This document shows, one piece after another, positions 25,308 to 36,031 of a DNA stretch of 64,000 nt; position 1 is the stretch's first letter; each line of letters opens with the position of its first letter. The DNA is taken from positions 248,001-312,000 of the forward strand of contig JASBNA010000022.1 in the NCBI GenBank assembly GCA_038087015.1, read 5' to 3'. The stretch is from Cerrena zonata (taxonomy: Eukaryota; Basidiomycota; Agaricomycetes; Polyporales; Cerrenaceae). Position numbers and translations under genes: made by a program. The notes below the pieces were generated by a model, which worked only from the letters and a program-made list of their open reading frames with translations, did no database searches and had not been told where the DNA came from.

Positions 25308-26843
25308 TCAACGAACGAGGACATCTTGAACGTCCTCCCGAGGAGCAGGTGTGCCACCGGGTATCCGAAGGGTAAGGATTCCATCTTCCATGGAGGCATC
25401 GACGTCGCCGGCCTAAGACAAGATAAGGCATGTCATAAGGTCAAGTATGACGGTTGCCACGAACCTGGGTATTATACGGGACGACAACAGTCCTGGTGAA
25501 CTCTCCAAACTTGCGTTCCTTCAAGGTGAAGCCAGTCTCGGGCAGTGTTGGTTTGCATCGTCCGCTGATGGTTAGTTGTCGCACACGACTGTAAGGACAG
25601 ACACTCAATCGCATCTTCAGGTCAGTCTTTTTCAAGCCAGGCAACTCAAACATGACCGTCATCAGATTCTTTTCAGCGTCATAATGAATATCGGTGCGAA
25701 TAATATAACGTTTGGCATCGGTGGCAGGACGTTGAGCAGCTTGATGAGCTTGAGCTGGAAGCTGAACCAATGGGGCGATTGGCGTGTTGACGGACGCAGG
25801 CGGAGACACCTTGACCTCGGCGGCGCTGCACGATCGAGAAAGACGAGGGCGGGTCGGCATGAAGACCCACCTCTCCAGCTTGAGACAGAAAAATGATCAG
25901 CGCACCTGAAAGCGTTCACAAAAGAAACCGTTTCGGCTGAACTTCCACCGCTGGTTTGAGTCTGATTCTGCTGCGGATGATAACTCTGATTCACTCTCCA
26001 TACGGAGATCGCAGGACACGACACTGACGTCGAGCCTACACCAACCGCAGGCATCGGCGCTGGGTGCGCATGATCGACGCCCACGACGCCCCCGCGCAAC
26101 TGAGGCCGAGTAGGCTCTCGTTCAGAAGAATGCAAATAATGCGCACGCTGCTGCTCACTAGCTACTCGTTCTTGACGGGTAGAAGAAGGTCTTAAGATCT
26201 GTCCAGAAGTGGAAGCAGAAACAGAACGAGTGCCCGACGCAGTCTCGGGACGTTTATAAGGATTGGAAGCTTTCGCATGTGGTCGCCCATGGGGGACGCG
26301 AACCGGTCCCGCCGATGGAGCAGACTCACTAGTATTTCTGCCAGCAGGACGCACATCACCCACTTCGACACGTAGAGGGGGTCGACGCGAGGTCGTAGCC
26401 CCCGTATCTGGTCGCCCAACATGACTCCCGCTCTGCTGGTGCAGAAAATGGGATTCATCAATAACATCAAAGCGAAACTGACTCGGTTGAAAGCGGTCTT
26501 CAACGAAAGTAGTTTGTGGGGGCTCAAAGACTGCTTGTATTGGGTGAGTTTCTTGTTGTTGGAGTCGAAGTTGCTGGGACTGCTCTTGATGGTGCTGTTG
26601 CTGAGGTTGAAGGTGTTCGGACGGAGAATGAGGCAATGTTTGTATAGGTTGCTGTAAAGCCGGCGGTGAGATACTAGCTGGTTGATTGGGAGTCGTTGCA
26701 GAGGTTGTAGCCAATGGATCGTGTTCCAAGTCAACCCAAGTATACGCGTTGGGGGTCGATTCTGCTGAATAGTCGTATTGTGGGTAGGGAAATGACATCT
26801 GGTATTCGCCGCTCGTCCTACGTGGCGAAAGGAAAGCTAGCAT
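25308..26843 (-). CDS. Hsp20/alpha-crystallin protein with long Q/P/S-rich N-terminus
   Basis: ATP-independent holdase chaperone family. The C-terminal third is an alpha-crystallin domain: YIIRTDIHYDAEKNLMTVMF, ELPGLKKTDLKMRLS, VRQLTISGRC, GEFTRTVVVPYNTQ and the signature DASMEDGILTLRIPGG (A-x3-D-G-I-L). The first exon (26843 down to about 25915) encodes about 310 residues, with Gln-rich runs (QPQQQHHQEQSQQ), Pro/Ser stretches and KASNPYKRPETASG; ordinary small heat-shock proteins have 80 or fewer N-terminal residues. Two introns are inferred: one of about 80 nt after VSFVNAF, and one after PYNTQ. Total length is near 470 residues, two to three times normal. A later in-frame ATG (MSFPYPQYDY) could be the true start. 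The disordered extension suggests self-assembly or a specialised partner, which is inference. Confidence 0.85.
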
Positions 26844-26878
26844 TGGTGGGAAATAAGACGTTGAACGCGTCGTTGCTC

Positions 26879-26886
26879 CTTATATA
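26879..26886 (-). promoter_or_regulatory. TATA box upstream of the Hsp20-like gene
   Basis: TATATAAG on the minus strand, about 36 bp from the first ATG at 26843. Such a short distance fits either a very short leader or translation from the downstream MSFPYPQYDY start. Confidence 0.45.
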
Positions 26887-27968
26887 CCCCCGACGGGCCC
26901 GTGCGTGCAACTCGGCGCTGCCGGTCCCATTGTCCGGCAACGATGACTCGTATGACGACCGAACTTGTCTGGGTTACTAGAATAGGTCAGAGGGCGGGAT
27001 TCCCACACTCCCAAACAGTGCTTGCTCTTAATTAGGAAATCGAGCGCCCGTAGCAAAGCGCCGGCGCGCCCGCCCTGTTTGGATTCATTGTTTGAGGAGC
27101 ATGTATATGTAACTCGGAACAGCATATTCCGTAGTTCAAACCACTACCACATGTAGAAAATTAAGATACTTTCATACTTTACTGACGAACAAATACTGTG
27201 AATACGATCTAACTCACCTATTATAGAAAGACGCTCATACTCTTGAGTTCGGCCCGCCCATCAATGAGGCAGTACTGACGTTCCCTTTCAAGTTGACACT
27301 GACACTGTGCCATTGTGTTTGGGCAAGTCCATCATGGAAGAGCAGAACGCGGGCCTCACTTTATCTTTATGTACTGCTTACTAGGGCTCGCAAGAAGAAC
27401 CCTTCTATTGTATATCGACTTCCCATATCACGGTAGCCACACACTAGCAATTTGCGTCAGGAGGGCAATGTTACCCGTCAGGCTTTACGACTACTCTTAC
27501 GGTCTGGCCGCAACGTTGCAGCGAAAGTGTGTACAAGCACTCCAACGGTAAGCTAGAAATTTCCAACGGACCTTGTGATCCCTAGATCATCACCTTGAGG
27601 ACGCTATCATGGACTCATCGCTACAGATCCCTGACTATTTCTTTGTGATCAGTGCTCTAAGCGTGCTTGAAGATTCCTTGATAACTGCTAATCAGGTTGT
27701 CAATCCTTCGGAAGTCTTTGGTCTCTCGCGATAAATAAATCTTATCCGGATTGTGTTGTTCCAACTTCAAAACTTAGTATACCCTTGGATGAACGTTTTC
27801 TCTCTTGGACAAAAATGACCTACCTTCCATCGCTAGCGCGTAAACGGCAATGACATCCAAACGCGATACCGCGATCTTCTTTCTTGACGCGACTGGGATC
27901 TGGAACTCAATGGTTTAGCGATATGCCTTGCGACAACTAATTTGCCATGAGGCATCCGATGCCTCTAG

Positions 27969-27975
27969 TATAAAG
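27969..27975 (+). promoter_or_regulatory. TATA box upstream of the SDR gene
   Basis: TATAAAG, about 100 bp upstream of the ATG at 28069. Confidence 0.45.
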
Positions 27976-28068
27976 GTTTCGTCCTAGTGTAGTCGACGGA
28001 ACAGGACTCTGCTCCATCATTCCACTACTCTGACATCTGACTCGACGTTCATACCCATTTTCTCTATC

Positions 28069-29319
28069 ATGTCGAACACCCGTGTCGCTTTTGTTACTGG
28101 TGCTGCTCAGGGTATCGGTGAAGCTATCGCTCTCCGTCTTGCTAACGACAATATCGATGTTGCTCTGTTCGATCTCAAGGATAAGGAGCCCCTTCTCCAA
28201 AAGGTTGCCCAGGCTATTCAAGCCAAAGGCAGGAAGGCAGTCTACTTTATTGGTGATGTTACTGTAGAGGACGACATCAAGACCTCTATCGACAAGACTG
28301 TCTCGCAATTAGGCGGGTTGGACATCGTTCGTATTTCATTACCACGGCCGTGTGTGCTTGAACTAACCAATTCAATTGAATGCTCTGATAGATGGTCGCC
28401 AATGCTGGGATCACTATGTTCAAGCCATTCATAGACAGTAAGTTCTGATGTCCTTCAATGCCATCTCATGCTAACCCAAATGGATTTATTAGGTGACGAT
28501 GACGACTACAAGCGTATCATGGACATCAACGTTCTTGGTGTAGTACATTGCTACAAACATGCCGCGAAGCAAATGATCAAGCAAGGTCGTGGAGGCCGTA
28601 TCATTGGTAAGCCATACCCAACCCCTGAAATGTTTACGACATTCCAAGCTAACGTTCCATCATGACCTAGGTGCTTGTTCTGGCGCTGGAAAGAGAGGTA
28701 ATTTTCGTCGCTCAATCCTGAGCCCCGTACCTTGCTGACATCATTACGAAGGTATTCACAGTATGTCATTGTACAGCGGTTCCAAGTTCGCTGTTCGTGG
28801 TATTACTCAAGCACTTGGCGAGTTTCTACTCATGTAGTCACCATTCGTACTCTATACTGAATGCTAAATGTCCTTTCCAGCTCTTGAACTCGCTGCCAAC
28901 AAAATCACGGTAAACGCCTATTGCCCGGGCTTCATTCTTACCCCCATGCGTACGTGAACCCAATATTACCTTGAAGACTTATCAATTGATGTTGATCTTT
29001 GTGATGTACCACAGTTGCTCATCCAGACGACGACAAGTACGGTGGTCACGGCTCCGTTGCGAAAATGGTAAGCGATTCCACCGAATGCACATGCTATTCT
29101 AATGCTTCATCTCCTTCGTGTAGGCGGCGAAAATGGACCCCAATTATGAGGGAGCACAGCCTGGTGTTGTTGCCGAGCTCGTTGCTTACATCGTCAAGCC
29201 TGAGGCTTATTTCATGACTGGTAAGCATAGATTAAATCTGCCAGGCTGTTTGTTATACGGACTAAATGGTCTATGTAGGACAAGCTATTAACATGGACGG
29301 TGGCCTCCTCTTTGACTAG
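28069..29319 (+). CDS. Short-chain dehydrogenase/reductase, acetoin/2,3-butanediol dehydrogenase-like
   Basis: Classical SDR with NAD(P) binding at VAFVTGAAQGIGEAIALRLA, the structural motif MVANAGI (NNAG equivalent), the active-site Ser in IGACSGAG and the Tyr-x3-Lys motif in MSLYSGSKFAVRG. The later YCPGFILTPM and YFMTGQAINMDGG match the acetoin(diacetyl) reductase branch. At least seven short GT-AG introns are needed; the first follows LGGLDI, and the frame is recovered at each. The stop is TAG at 29317-29319 after GGLLFD, and the mature length is near 260 residues. The proposed reaction, interconversion of diacetyl, acetoin and butanediol or a similar vicinal keto-alcohol, follows from family resemblance only. 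Other polyol dehydrogenases share these motifs. Confidence 0.87.
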
Positions 29320-30725
29320 ATGCGAGACATATGCACTCTACTGGTGTACTCACGTTGTGTAAAATTATAATGATAGTTCAATGATATTCTGATGATTCTC
29401 AAATTTCGATCGAGATAAGTGCGGACGTTGTCATGCGCAACCGGTCTTAAGTTGTCTCGTCTGATAAAAGTTCACAGCAAGTCGACTCTCAACTCCATCC
29501 GGTTGGTTCCAGTTCAAACATCCCCATCATCGGGAGCCGTAAATAGGCACATGGACTTGCTTCGTGAGTAAATTCTAAACATATTCAATTATTGTTCAAT
29601 GTCTTCTGCTACTTCTTCATAACGGAGGAAGCCGTTCATCGCCTCTTAGTCTTGTGCACGACCCTTTTCAGAACCCTCAGTGGCTTCGATCTGCGTTCAC
29701 CAAGCTGACTCCCATAGAACCGAGCTCTGACGTCGTCCAAAAGTAATCGACGGTAGAAAATGAATTCACACGAGGCTCGCAGTGGCGACGTGAATCGTTC
29801 AGTATCCCGTTTAGCGTTCATGATACATGTTTGAGGTGTCGAGTCGCGAGGTTATACATTTCGGCAGCGTAATTGCGATTTCAAACAATAACGAGATCTC
29901 AAAGTAGTGCAAGCTAGCTTATTGCGCTACGAGTCGCCTAAGCTGCCTAGCTTTCGTAGGCTGTCGTCAAGCCCAAAATGACATTAAGCGTCCCCCAGAG
30001 GGAACTTCCGGTCGTCTATGGCCCTGGGCTTGAGTTGACTGCATGCACAGGACATCATGTCAGAGTGGCCACTTCGAAGGTCGGGCTGCCAAGTTACAAC
30101 TCATGACCATGCTAGAATTACCCAGACCTTTCCGGAAAACTTCTTAGACCTCTTGGTCACTTCCGTCCATAGTGGTGGGATCACTTGGAGAATGACGGTG
30201 AGTACTTCTCGATTTCACGAGGGGGTTTACAACAGTATTTCCTATTGAGCCATCTTCAGGGGTACCATGATTTGTTCACCTTACACACGGAAACTAGAAA
30301 TCAACTAAATTAAGCCATATACGTAGAACTGAATGCGTTCTTGGCAAGATCAGGATTGTTGAATAACGTTAAAGTATACGTGCTCACGAAGACGAAGCAG
30401 CTTTGAGAGTACGATCCACTGATGAATCTGTACCTCCTTTCCAGGGGCTCACATCCTTTAAGCAATCACATTGAAAGATTGCGGCTGTAGGATCTTCTTT
30501 TTCTGCAGCTACTAGTCACTATTCGTTCTTCGGCCTACGCGGGAGTGTCGAACGAGGAAAAAGCGAGTCACGGTCAAGTCCCTCCCTTGCGCGATTCGAA
30601 GGACCTCGCTTATGCGACAATAATGATCCCGTCGCGGACTGCCTTGTGTTTCTCCAACAACAATCTGCTTGAGATCTGAGTATTCCCCGCCTGACGCCCG
30701 AATGTCTTCAACATGGTCCAGAATA
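29320..30725. other. 1.4-kb spacer, one possible tiny gene
   Basis: Apart from the small candidate at 29551-29746, I see only short frames (30057-30248, 30512-30733) without recognisable content. Confidence 0.45.
29551..29746 (+). CDS. Possible 43-residue protein, two exons
   Basis: ATG at 29551 opens a 13-nt exon followed by a GTGAGT donor. A 64-nt intron (29564-29627) ends at CGGAG and restores a frame reading RSRSSPLSLVHDPFQNPQW and onward to TAA at 29744-29746. The amino-acid sequence looks protein-like, and the opposite strand offers only a basic random frame. A further splice (GTAATC at 29742 to a CAG near 29783) could replace the stop and add about 17 residues. No family is recognised and homology support is unavailable, so this is a weak call. 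Confidence 0.28.
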
Positions 30726-32524
30726 TGGATCATCCCGGTTTCCTGGTAGGTATCTCAGCTTCACTCGCCTAACTTCATTGAAACTCTCAGAGAGTTGGAT
30801 CTTGAGCGGTCCGCTTACTCTCGCCTAGTATGACCCAGCCTGCTATAAGTGTGGGGGTTATGTCCGTGAAGAGGTCCGTCTCCAAGCTCTACCTCTCTCT
30901 ACCTGTCAAGTCCACTGGTTTGGCAAAGGCAAAATGACTAACTGGATGGACCCCGCAGTTATGGCTGCCCAGAGCGGTATGTCGAGTCTGTCATCATCGA
31001 GGTGTTCTATACTTATCGTTGTTTCCGTATAGCCGCCTTTGTGAAGCTCGTGCACTGTGTCGTCGGCATTTACTTGTATGTGTTTCTTAGATTTAGCGTG
31101 GACCACATACTTATAATGCTGCATACAGCTGGGAGTTTGTCATCTCCTTGGATTTCGACTGGAGCTTTGTCAACGGAAGGAGGAGATTCCGTTGGCCAAT
31201 GGTATGAGTGTGCCCTTAGATACTTGCTCGTTGCTTACCGGCAGACAGGTATTTTATTTCCTCAACCGCTACTTTATGTTAGCAACCTTCATTTGTCTGT
31301 GAGTATCTTGAACTTTTCTGTGTGAAAAGCAAATTGAGTTAACGTTCTCTAGTTTGTTTTCCTTGGATTCGCCGTTGGACAAGTATGCTATTCTCTCGGT
31401 TCGAACTGTGATCGTACCTGACATTTGATTCAATAGACCTCTGAACTGCCGTCCATTGTATATCTTTATGCAGGTAAGTAGAGCTCAACATCTACTTTTA
31501 GTAAGCTCGAGCTCACGTCTCTGTTAGTTGGCTGGTAATATGTCAGCGGGCTTTGCTAGTATCAATTTAGCCATCAGAACGTGAGTTCTCGCTGCACCGT
31601 TGTATGCTGGAAACTGACCGTTAAACTTACTGTTTAGAATGGCAATCTGGAATCAAAACAAATTCGTTGTCATTCCTTTAGTCGTATTAATATTGGGCCA
31701 CTGGTCTCTAATTCTGCAAGGTGTGTATCATCATATGCTCTAAGTACCGCATACTCATCTGTTCGTTTTTCACCAGGTGGTAACCTACAGGCAGCATGGT
31801 TCCCAGGGCAGGGCTGTGTTATTACGTCTACGGGAAACAAGGTCTTTGCTGCACAATTCATCTATACTATGTGCTTCGACTTCATCGTCTTGGTACTTGC
31901 GACATGGAGGCTTGCCGGTCCACAAGGGACCAGATCCCAAATCGGCCAGCTTTTGGTTCGAGATGGTCTTGCTTACTTTGTTATCGCGTACGTTTTTCAT
32001 CTTCTACTTATCCTTTTGTTCAAGATTAAATCGTGTTATGCTAGTCTATTGGGCAATGTTGTCGTGAGCGTCTTTGAGCTCATGAATCTCAACCCCGTCA
32101 TGAACGTCATCTTCAACCCACCATCGATCATGATCGCCACTGTACGTTTGACGTTGCCTACACCGTTATGACTTACTGATGTCATTATTTATTCAGGTTG
32201 CCGCCACTCGTGCTGTCCGTAACTTACAGGAGCACGTTACGAGAGGACCAGAGATGCTGTATGTTACAGTCATGTCTCTTGTTTTCCCTATGACTTACAA
32301 GTTTCTTGTTTTAGCTCTAATAAGCAACCCTCGTCGTCCGGATTACAGTTCAATACTGGCGGACCCGCTATCTCTATTGCTCATGGGAAGTCAGAAGGTG
32401 TACATGTTCAGGTGAGTTTTTATCTGAAAGCCCAGTGCTAAAGTCTAATATGCAGTTATTTCAGATGGAAACATTCAGCGCCGGAGACTCACATGATATG
32501 CGAAAGAGAAGCTTGGATGTTTAA
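30726..32524 (+). CDS. Orphan multi-pass membrane protein of a type common in Agaricomycetes
   Basis: A split gene with about eleven small introns. Spliced segments include DPACYKCGGYVREEV, TNWMDPAVMAAQSAAFVKLVH, FWEFVISLDFDWSFVNGRRR and VFYFLNRYFMLATFICL. These are followed by MSAGFASINLAIRTMAIWNQ, FVVIPLVVLILGHWSLILQ, GCVITSTGNKVFAAQFIYTM, a span around FIVLVLATWRL, and FELMNLNPVMNVIFNPPS with an IAT-VAATRAVRNLQEHV tail. The pattern is seven hydrophobic spans with short loops and a polar C-terminus ending LDV at 32524. I recognise this as a mushroom-type uncharacterised seven-helix protein, but know no established function. A receptor-like role would be speculation. The start MDHPGFL is the best ATG, but an upstream exon is possible. 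It is convergent with the zinc-finger gene. Confidence 0.8.
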
Positions 32525-33301
32525 GCAACGTCCCAGTCTCCTAGCTCTCTAAGCTGAAGTCCGTGTCTTCTGCTTTGCTTAACTTAAAAACTATCATTAC
32601 CTTTGTGTACATGTGCCATATTAATGCTTCGTAAGAAAGCAGCAGACATTCGTTCGGACTGACCTCATGCAGAGCGTGTCAATACAACTTGGTCATAGTC
32701 CATTGATCATTTGTTTTTTTAGTATAGTTTGACAGCCTTGCTTATTCGTACACATAATCAGAGATACTTGTACATCTCACCCCCTCTCTTGCGTTTTGGA
32801 AATACATTCCTCGTTTGCCCTACCTTTTGCTACGTGGTACATTATGAGAACGTTCCTAAGACTTTCCGAATGCCTTAATCAGAAGATGGTATACGGACGT
32901 GACCAAGTCTGAGCTGGGATTTCCTCATTACATTTGCCCTATTCAGCTTGGAGACGACCTCCATCACTATGGCGATTGTGGGTCCGTGTGTTGGGGTACC
33001 CAAAGTATGAAATTGCGATCGAAATTGATGTTTCAATGCCAGACTGTCGGCATGCCTCCAAGGGAAAGTTTATTTCAAGATACCGGAAATGGCAGTGCTC
33101 CGAAAACATCAATAGATCTCACAAGGCACGATTGATATCGAGAACAACATTAATTATGCATTATAGTACATCGCAGCAATGGATACAAGGGAACTGAAAC
33201 AGATCGACTGAAACAGATAGATGGAGATGGAGATGGAGATGGAGACAGGACTAGAAAGAGAGATAGAAACACAGTATTCTTTTGAGCGAGCAAAACATAA
33301 T
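32525..33301. other. Spacer between convergent genes
   Basis: A 3'-UTR region shared by the membrane-protein and zinc-finger genes. The only structure I see is the hexanucleotide repeat at 33221-33244 and a nearby doubled CTGAAACAGAT. Confidence 0.5.
33221..33244. repeat. Hexanucleotide microsatellite (ATGGAG)4
   Basis: Four perfect copies of ATGGAG, then a diverged continuation (ACAGGA). It lies about 57 bp beyond the zinc-finger stop codon, probably within its 3' UTR. Confidence 0.9.
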
Positions 33302-34686
33302 TTAGACGCAAACGTTGAACCAGCCACGAATTCGTTGACCTCCTTCGACTTCATTGGCGTCCTCAGCATCCTCGACGTCCTCATTGGCAGCAGGGAAAAG
33401 CGTTCGCCAGAAATGCTTTCCGCTGACATCCTGTTCACTCATGAAGTTCCTTGGATGGATGGTGACGTCGTTGTCCCCGTAGACGTACGGAGTCTCAGCA
33501 GAGCTCGAAGCTTGTGCATACTCAGGCTCAGGCTCAGGCTCGGGCTGGTACGATTCATACGAAGCCCTGTTATAACGTGCGATAGGGACGTGTGCCTCAA
33601 CCTGAGGAGCTGCCGTATAGTAGTAGTTCGGCAGGTAACCGACGTGGTGGGGTCCTCGCATAGTGCTAGCGTAGCGTTCCTGGTAGTTGGTCGGGTACCC
33701 ATATCCTAGGTACCCATTTCCCATAGAGGTATTACCCGGAGTCGGCCAGGTATAAGTAGGGTCGTTCGGGTAGCCAAGGATATCACTTTGAGCATCCCTC
33801 GAGTCGCTGGATTCTGCGTATTCATATCCACTTTCGGAGCCTTGTCGGACAGAATCTTCTTCGTATTCGTCGTACAGAACGCGTCGAATAGGTTCAGCGT
33901 AGGCGCGTTCATGAGGACCAGGTACGTAGCCTTGGGTAGGCTGTTGAGGACCCTCGACGTCCATCCACTGCTTCCAGTTCCTAGGTTGCAGATCCGGATG
34001 AGTAGACTGCGACCTCGAAGACGGGGTGCTAGAGGGTTCAGGTGTACGTTTCTTGACCTCGCCGTACCTCCATTCCAGATCGCCGCCTAGGACGACGGGT
34101 TTACGAAAGTCGTTCTTGCCCACCCATGGGTCGACAGAATCTTTGTGTTCTGGTACGTATCCGTGGCACATCTTTCGGTGTCTGGTAAGACTGCCAGGGT
34201 CGACGAATTTCCTTTCGCATTGACCTCGGACACCATTCACGATGGGTAGATGAGGACAAGTTAAGTCCCTAATCTGAAGACTAACGATACGAAGTCAGCC
34301 TGGGTTATATGCGCATATACATGATAGAGAACTTACTGAGTCTTCACATGGGTCTTCATATTCGACTTCTGTATGGCAGCCCTCCCACACGGTCCTTCCG
34401 CCGTCCGCCAGATACACACATAGCGTGTAGCTCCAGGCTGTCGACGGGCTGTAGTAATATGCTCCAGCACATGATAGAGCAGCTCTTCAGCATCCGTAAA
34501 CGTCATCGTACAGTTCTCTTTGGGACATGGGATGGACCCGTCTTCGACGACATGGCTCTCCCACTCGGCGGGTGAAAGAAGGGCACGACGGGGAGTGTTC
34601 TGAAAGAAATAGATTAATATACTATGAATAGAGAGATATAAACCGCATATATAGACACTTACCGAGTTTTTCTTGGCTCTAGGCAT
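33302..34686 (-). CDS. C2H2 zinc-finger protein
   Basis: Probable nuclear DNA-binding protein. It starts MPRAKKNS at 34686; an intron of about 65 nt leads to NTPRRALLSPAEWESHV. Three finger-like units follow: CPKENC ... HVLEH (C-x4-C-x12-H-x3-H); VCIWRTAEGPC ... HVKTH, whose last His codon is split by the second intron; and CPHLP ... QCERKFVD ... HRKMCH. The remaining roughly 270 residues are Tyr/Pro/Glu-rich and disordered, with PEPEPEPEY encoded by a small CAGGCT repeat, and resemble an activation region. The stop is at 33302 after RGWFNVCV. Total length is about 400 residues. No target or orthologue is identified. Confidence 0.8.
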
Positions 34687-36031
34687 TATAATAAGCAAGT
34701 ATTTGTTCAATATTCAATAGTGAAGTAGGTCGATGGAAGTAGTTGTAGTTCAAGGGATGTCGGACTCGAGCCCCGTCGTCGGGACCCTTTATATCCTCCA
34801 GACCATCACACATCGTGTCCAGAGAGTCGGACAGGGATTGTGAAAGTATCCCGGCGAGATCAGCAGCGTGCACGTCAATGAAAAATCAGGACAAAGAAAC
34901 CAGTTACCAAGCGTAGCGTACTCGTAAAATTCTCAATTTTGTAGAGGCTTTCTGAAGCATGTTTCGGGAAGAGAAACCAATAGGATGTCTATATCCTGGC
35001 CGTCCATGTGGATCAAAGGCTCAGAGAGGCACAGACTAAAGCTCTCCAAGCTGCTGAAGCTCAGAAAGAGTAGACTGCGTGGGAATATTCGAGGCGTTGA
35101 GAACGAATAAGGCAAGAGCTTTGGACGGCCCCGCTTGGGAGTGCCTGAAAACGTATGGTGGAAGCACGAAAGTCCTTGCATATCTGGCTGAATTTTGTAT
35201 TTATACTTACGCTCACTCTCGTACCCAGTCGCTGAAGTTCTCACTCCCATATCGTGACGGAACGGTGGTGGAATAGACTCTACCCGTTTGGGAATTTTTT
35301 ACGTACATCTCTCTTTCGAAGATATTTCACCTTCACCCTCATATCACAGGTCCTCGTGCAACGACCTTGTAGGAGCAAAACCTCTTCACACCAGTACGCC
35401 GTTGCCATCGATATTTCATACAATGCTTTTATTCAAGCGGTACCTACCTACTAGTCCGAATAACGGAGTCAAACAGCCACGTAAAAAGCTGGGGAGTATC
35501 GTACAAAGTTTACAAGCAAAGAGACCATATTATTTATCTAACAAGACTCGGCAGTCGATGGGGATAATCACAGTGAGAGTGAGAGTGAGATGAGAGGATG
35601 ATAGAGAGTAGGAAAAGAAAAAAGGAACAAGAATGAGAGTGGGGGTGGGAGGTAGGGACGATGGAGAGGACTGGACCCAGACCTCGAGGTGGACACGAGG
35701 AGGATGTGAAATGTGAATCAATGAATCAATGAAATCGATGAGACAAAGAGAGACGATGGGATGGGATGGGATGGGATGGGAGACGAATATTAGCGAATGC
35801 GAAAAAATGGTGTATTGTAAACGGAGGATGGAATCGAAACAGGAAAGGAATGTATACGAGAAGCGGAACGCCTCGAATATTCTTCTCTTTACGCAACCGA
35901 CATGCATACATGCCTGGATAACCCTATATCACAACCACTCGAAACGAGAAGAACAAACAATCGAAACAGCGAACAACGACAGCAAGATACGATGATGATG
36001 GCGACAAACACGGCAGACAGACTCTCCTCTT
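34687..36031. other. Spacer with low-complexity DNA downstream of the bZIP gene
   Basis: The zinc-finger promoter lies near 34687. Around 35560-35790 there are GAGAGT runs, a repeated AATCAATG and an ATGGG pentanucleotide array, probably the bZIP 3' UTR. Frames at 34933-35250 and 35079-35276 are not convincing. Confidence 0.5.
35756..35780. repeat. Pentanucleotide microsatellite (ATGGG)5
   Basis: Five perfect ATGGG units, read CCCAT on the bZIP transcript strand, some 250 bp past its stop codon. Confidence 0.85.

Larger units (their letters stand above)
26844..28068. other. 1.2-kb divergent promoter region
   Basis: Between the Hsp20-like and SDR genes. Apart from the TATA elements at 26879 and 27969, I see no gene; the frame at 27315-27551 begins with GTG and is not credible. 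Confidence 0.5.

Noticed and set aside
31402..31425. GGTTCGAAC resembling a tRNA T-arm
   Set aside because: Falls within an intron of the membrane-protein gene; no acceptor, D or anticodon arm can be drawn around it.
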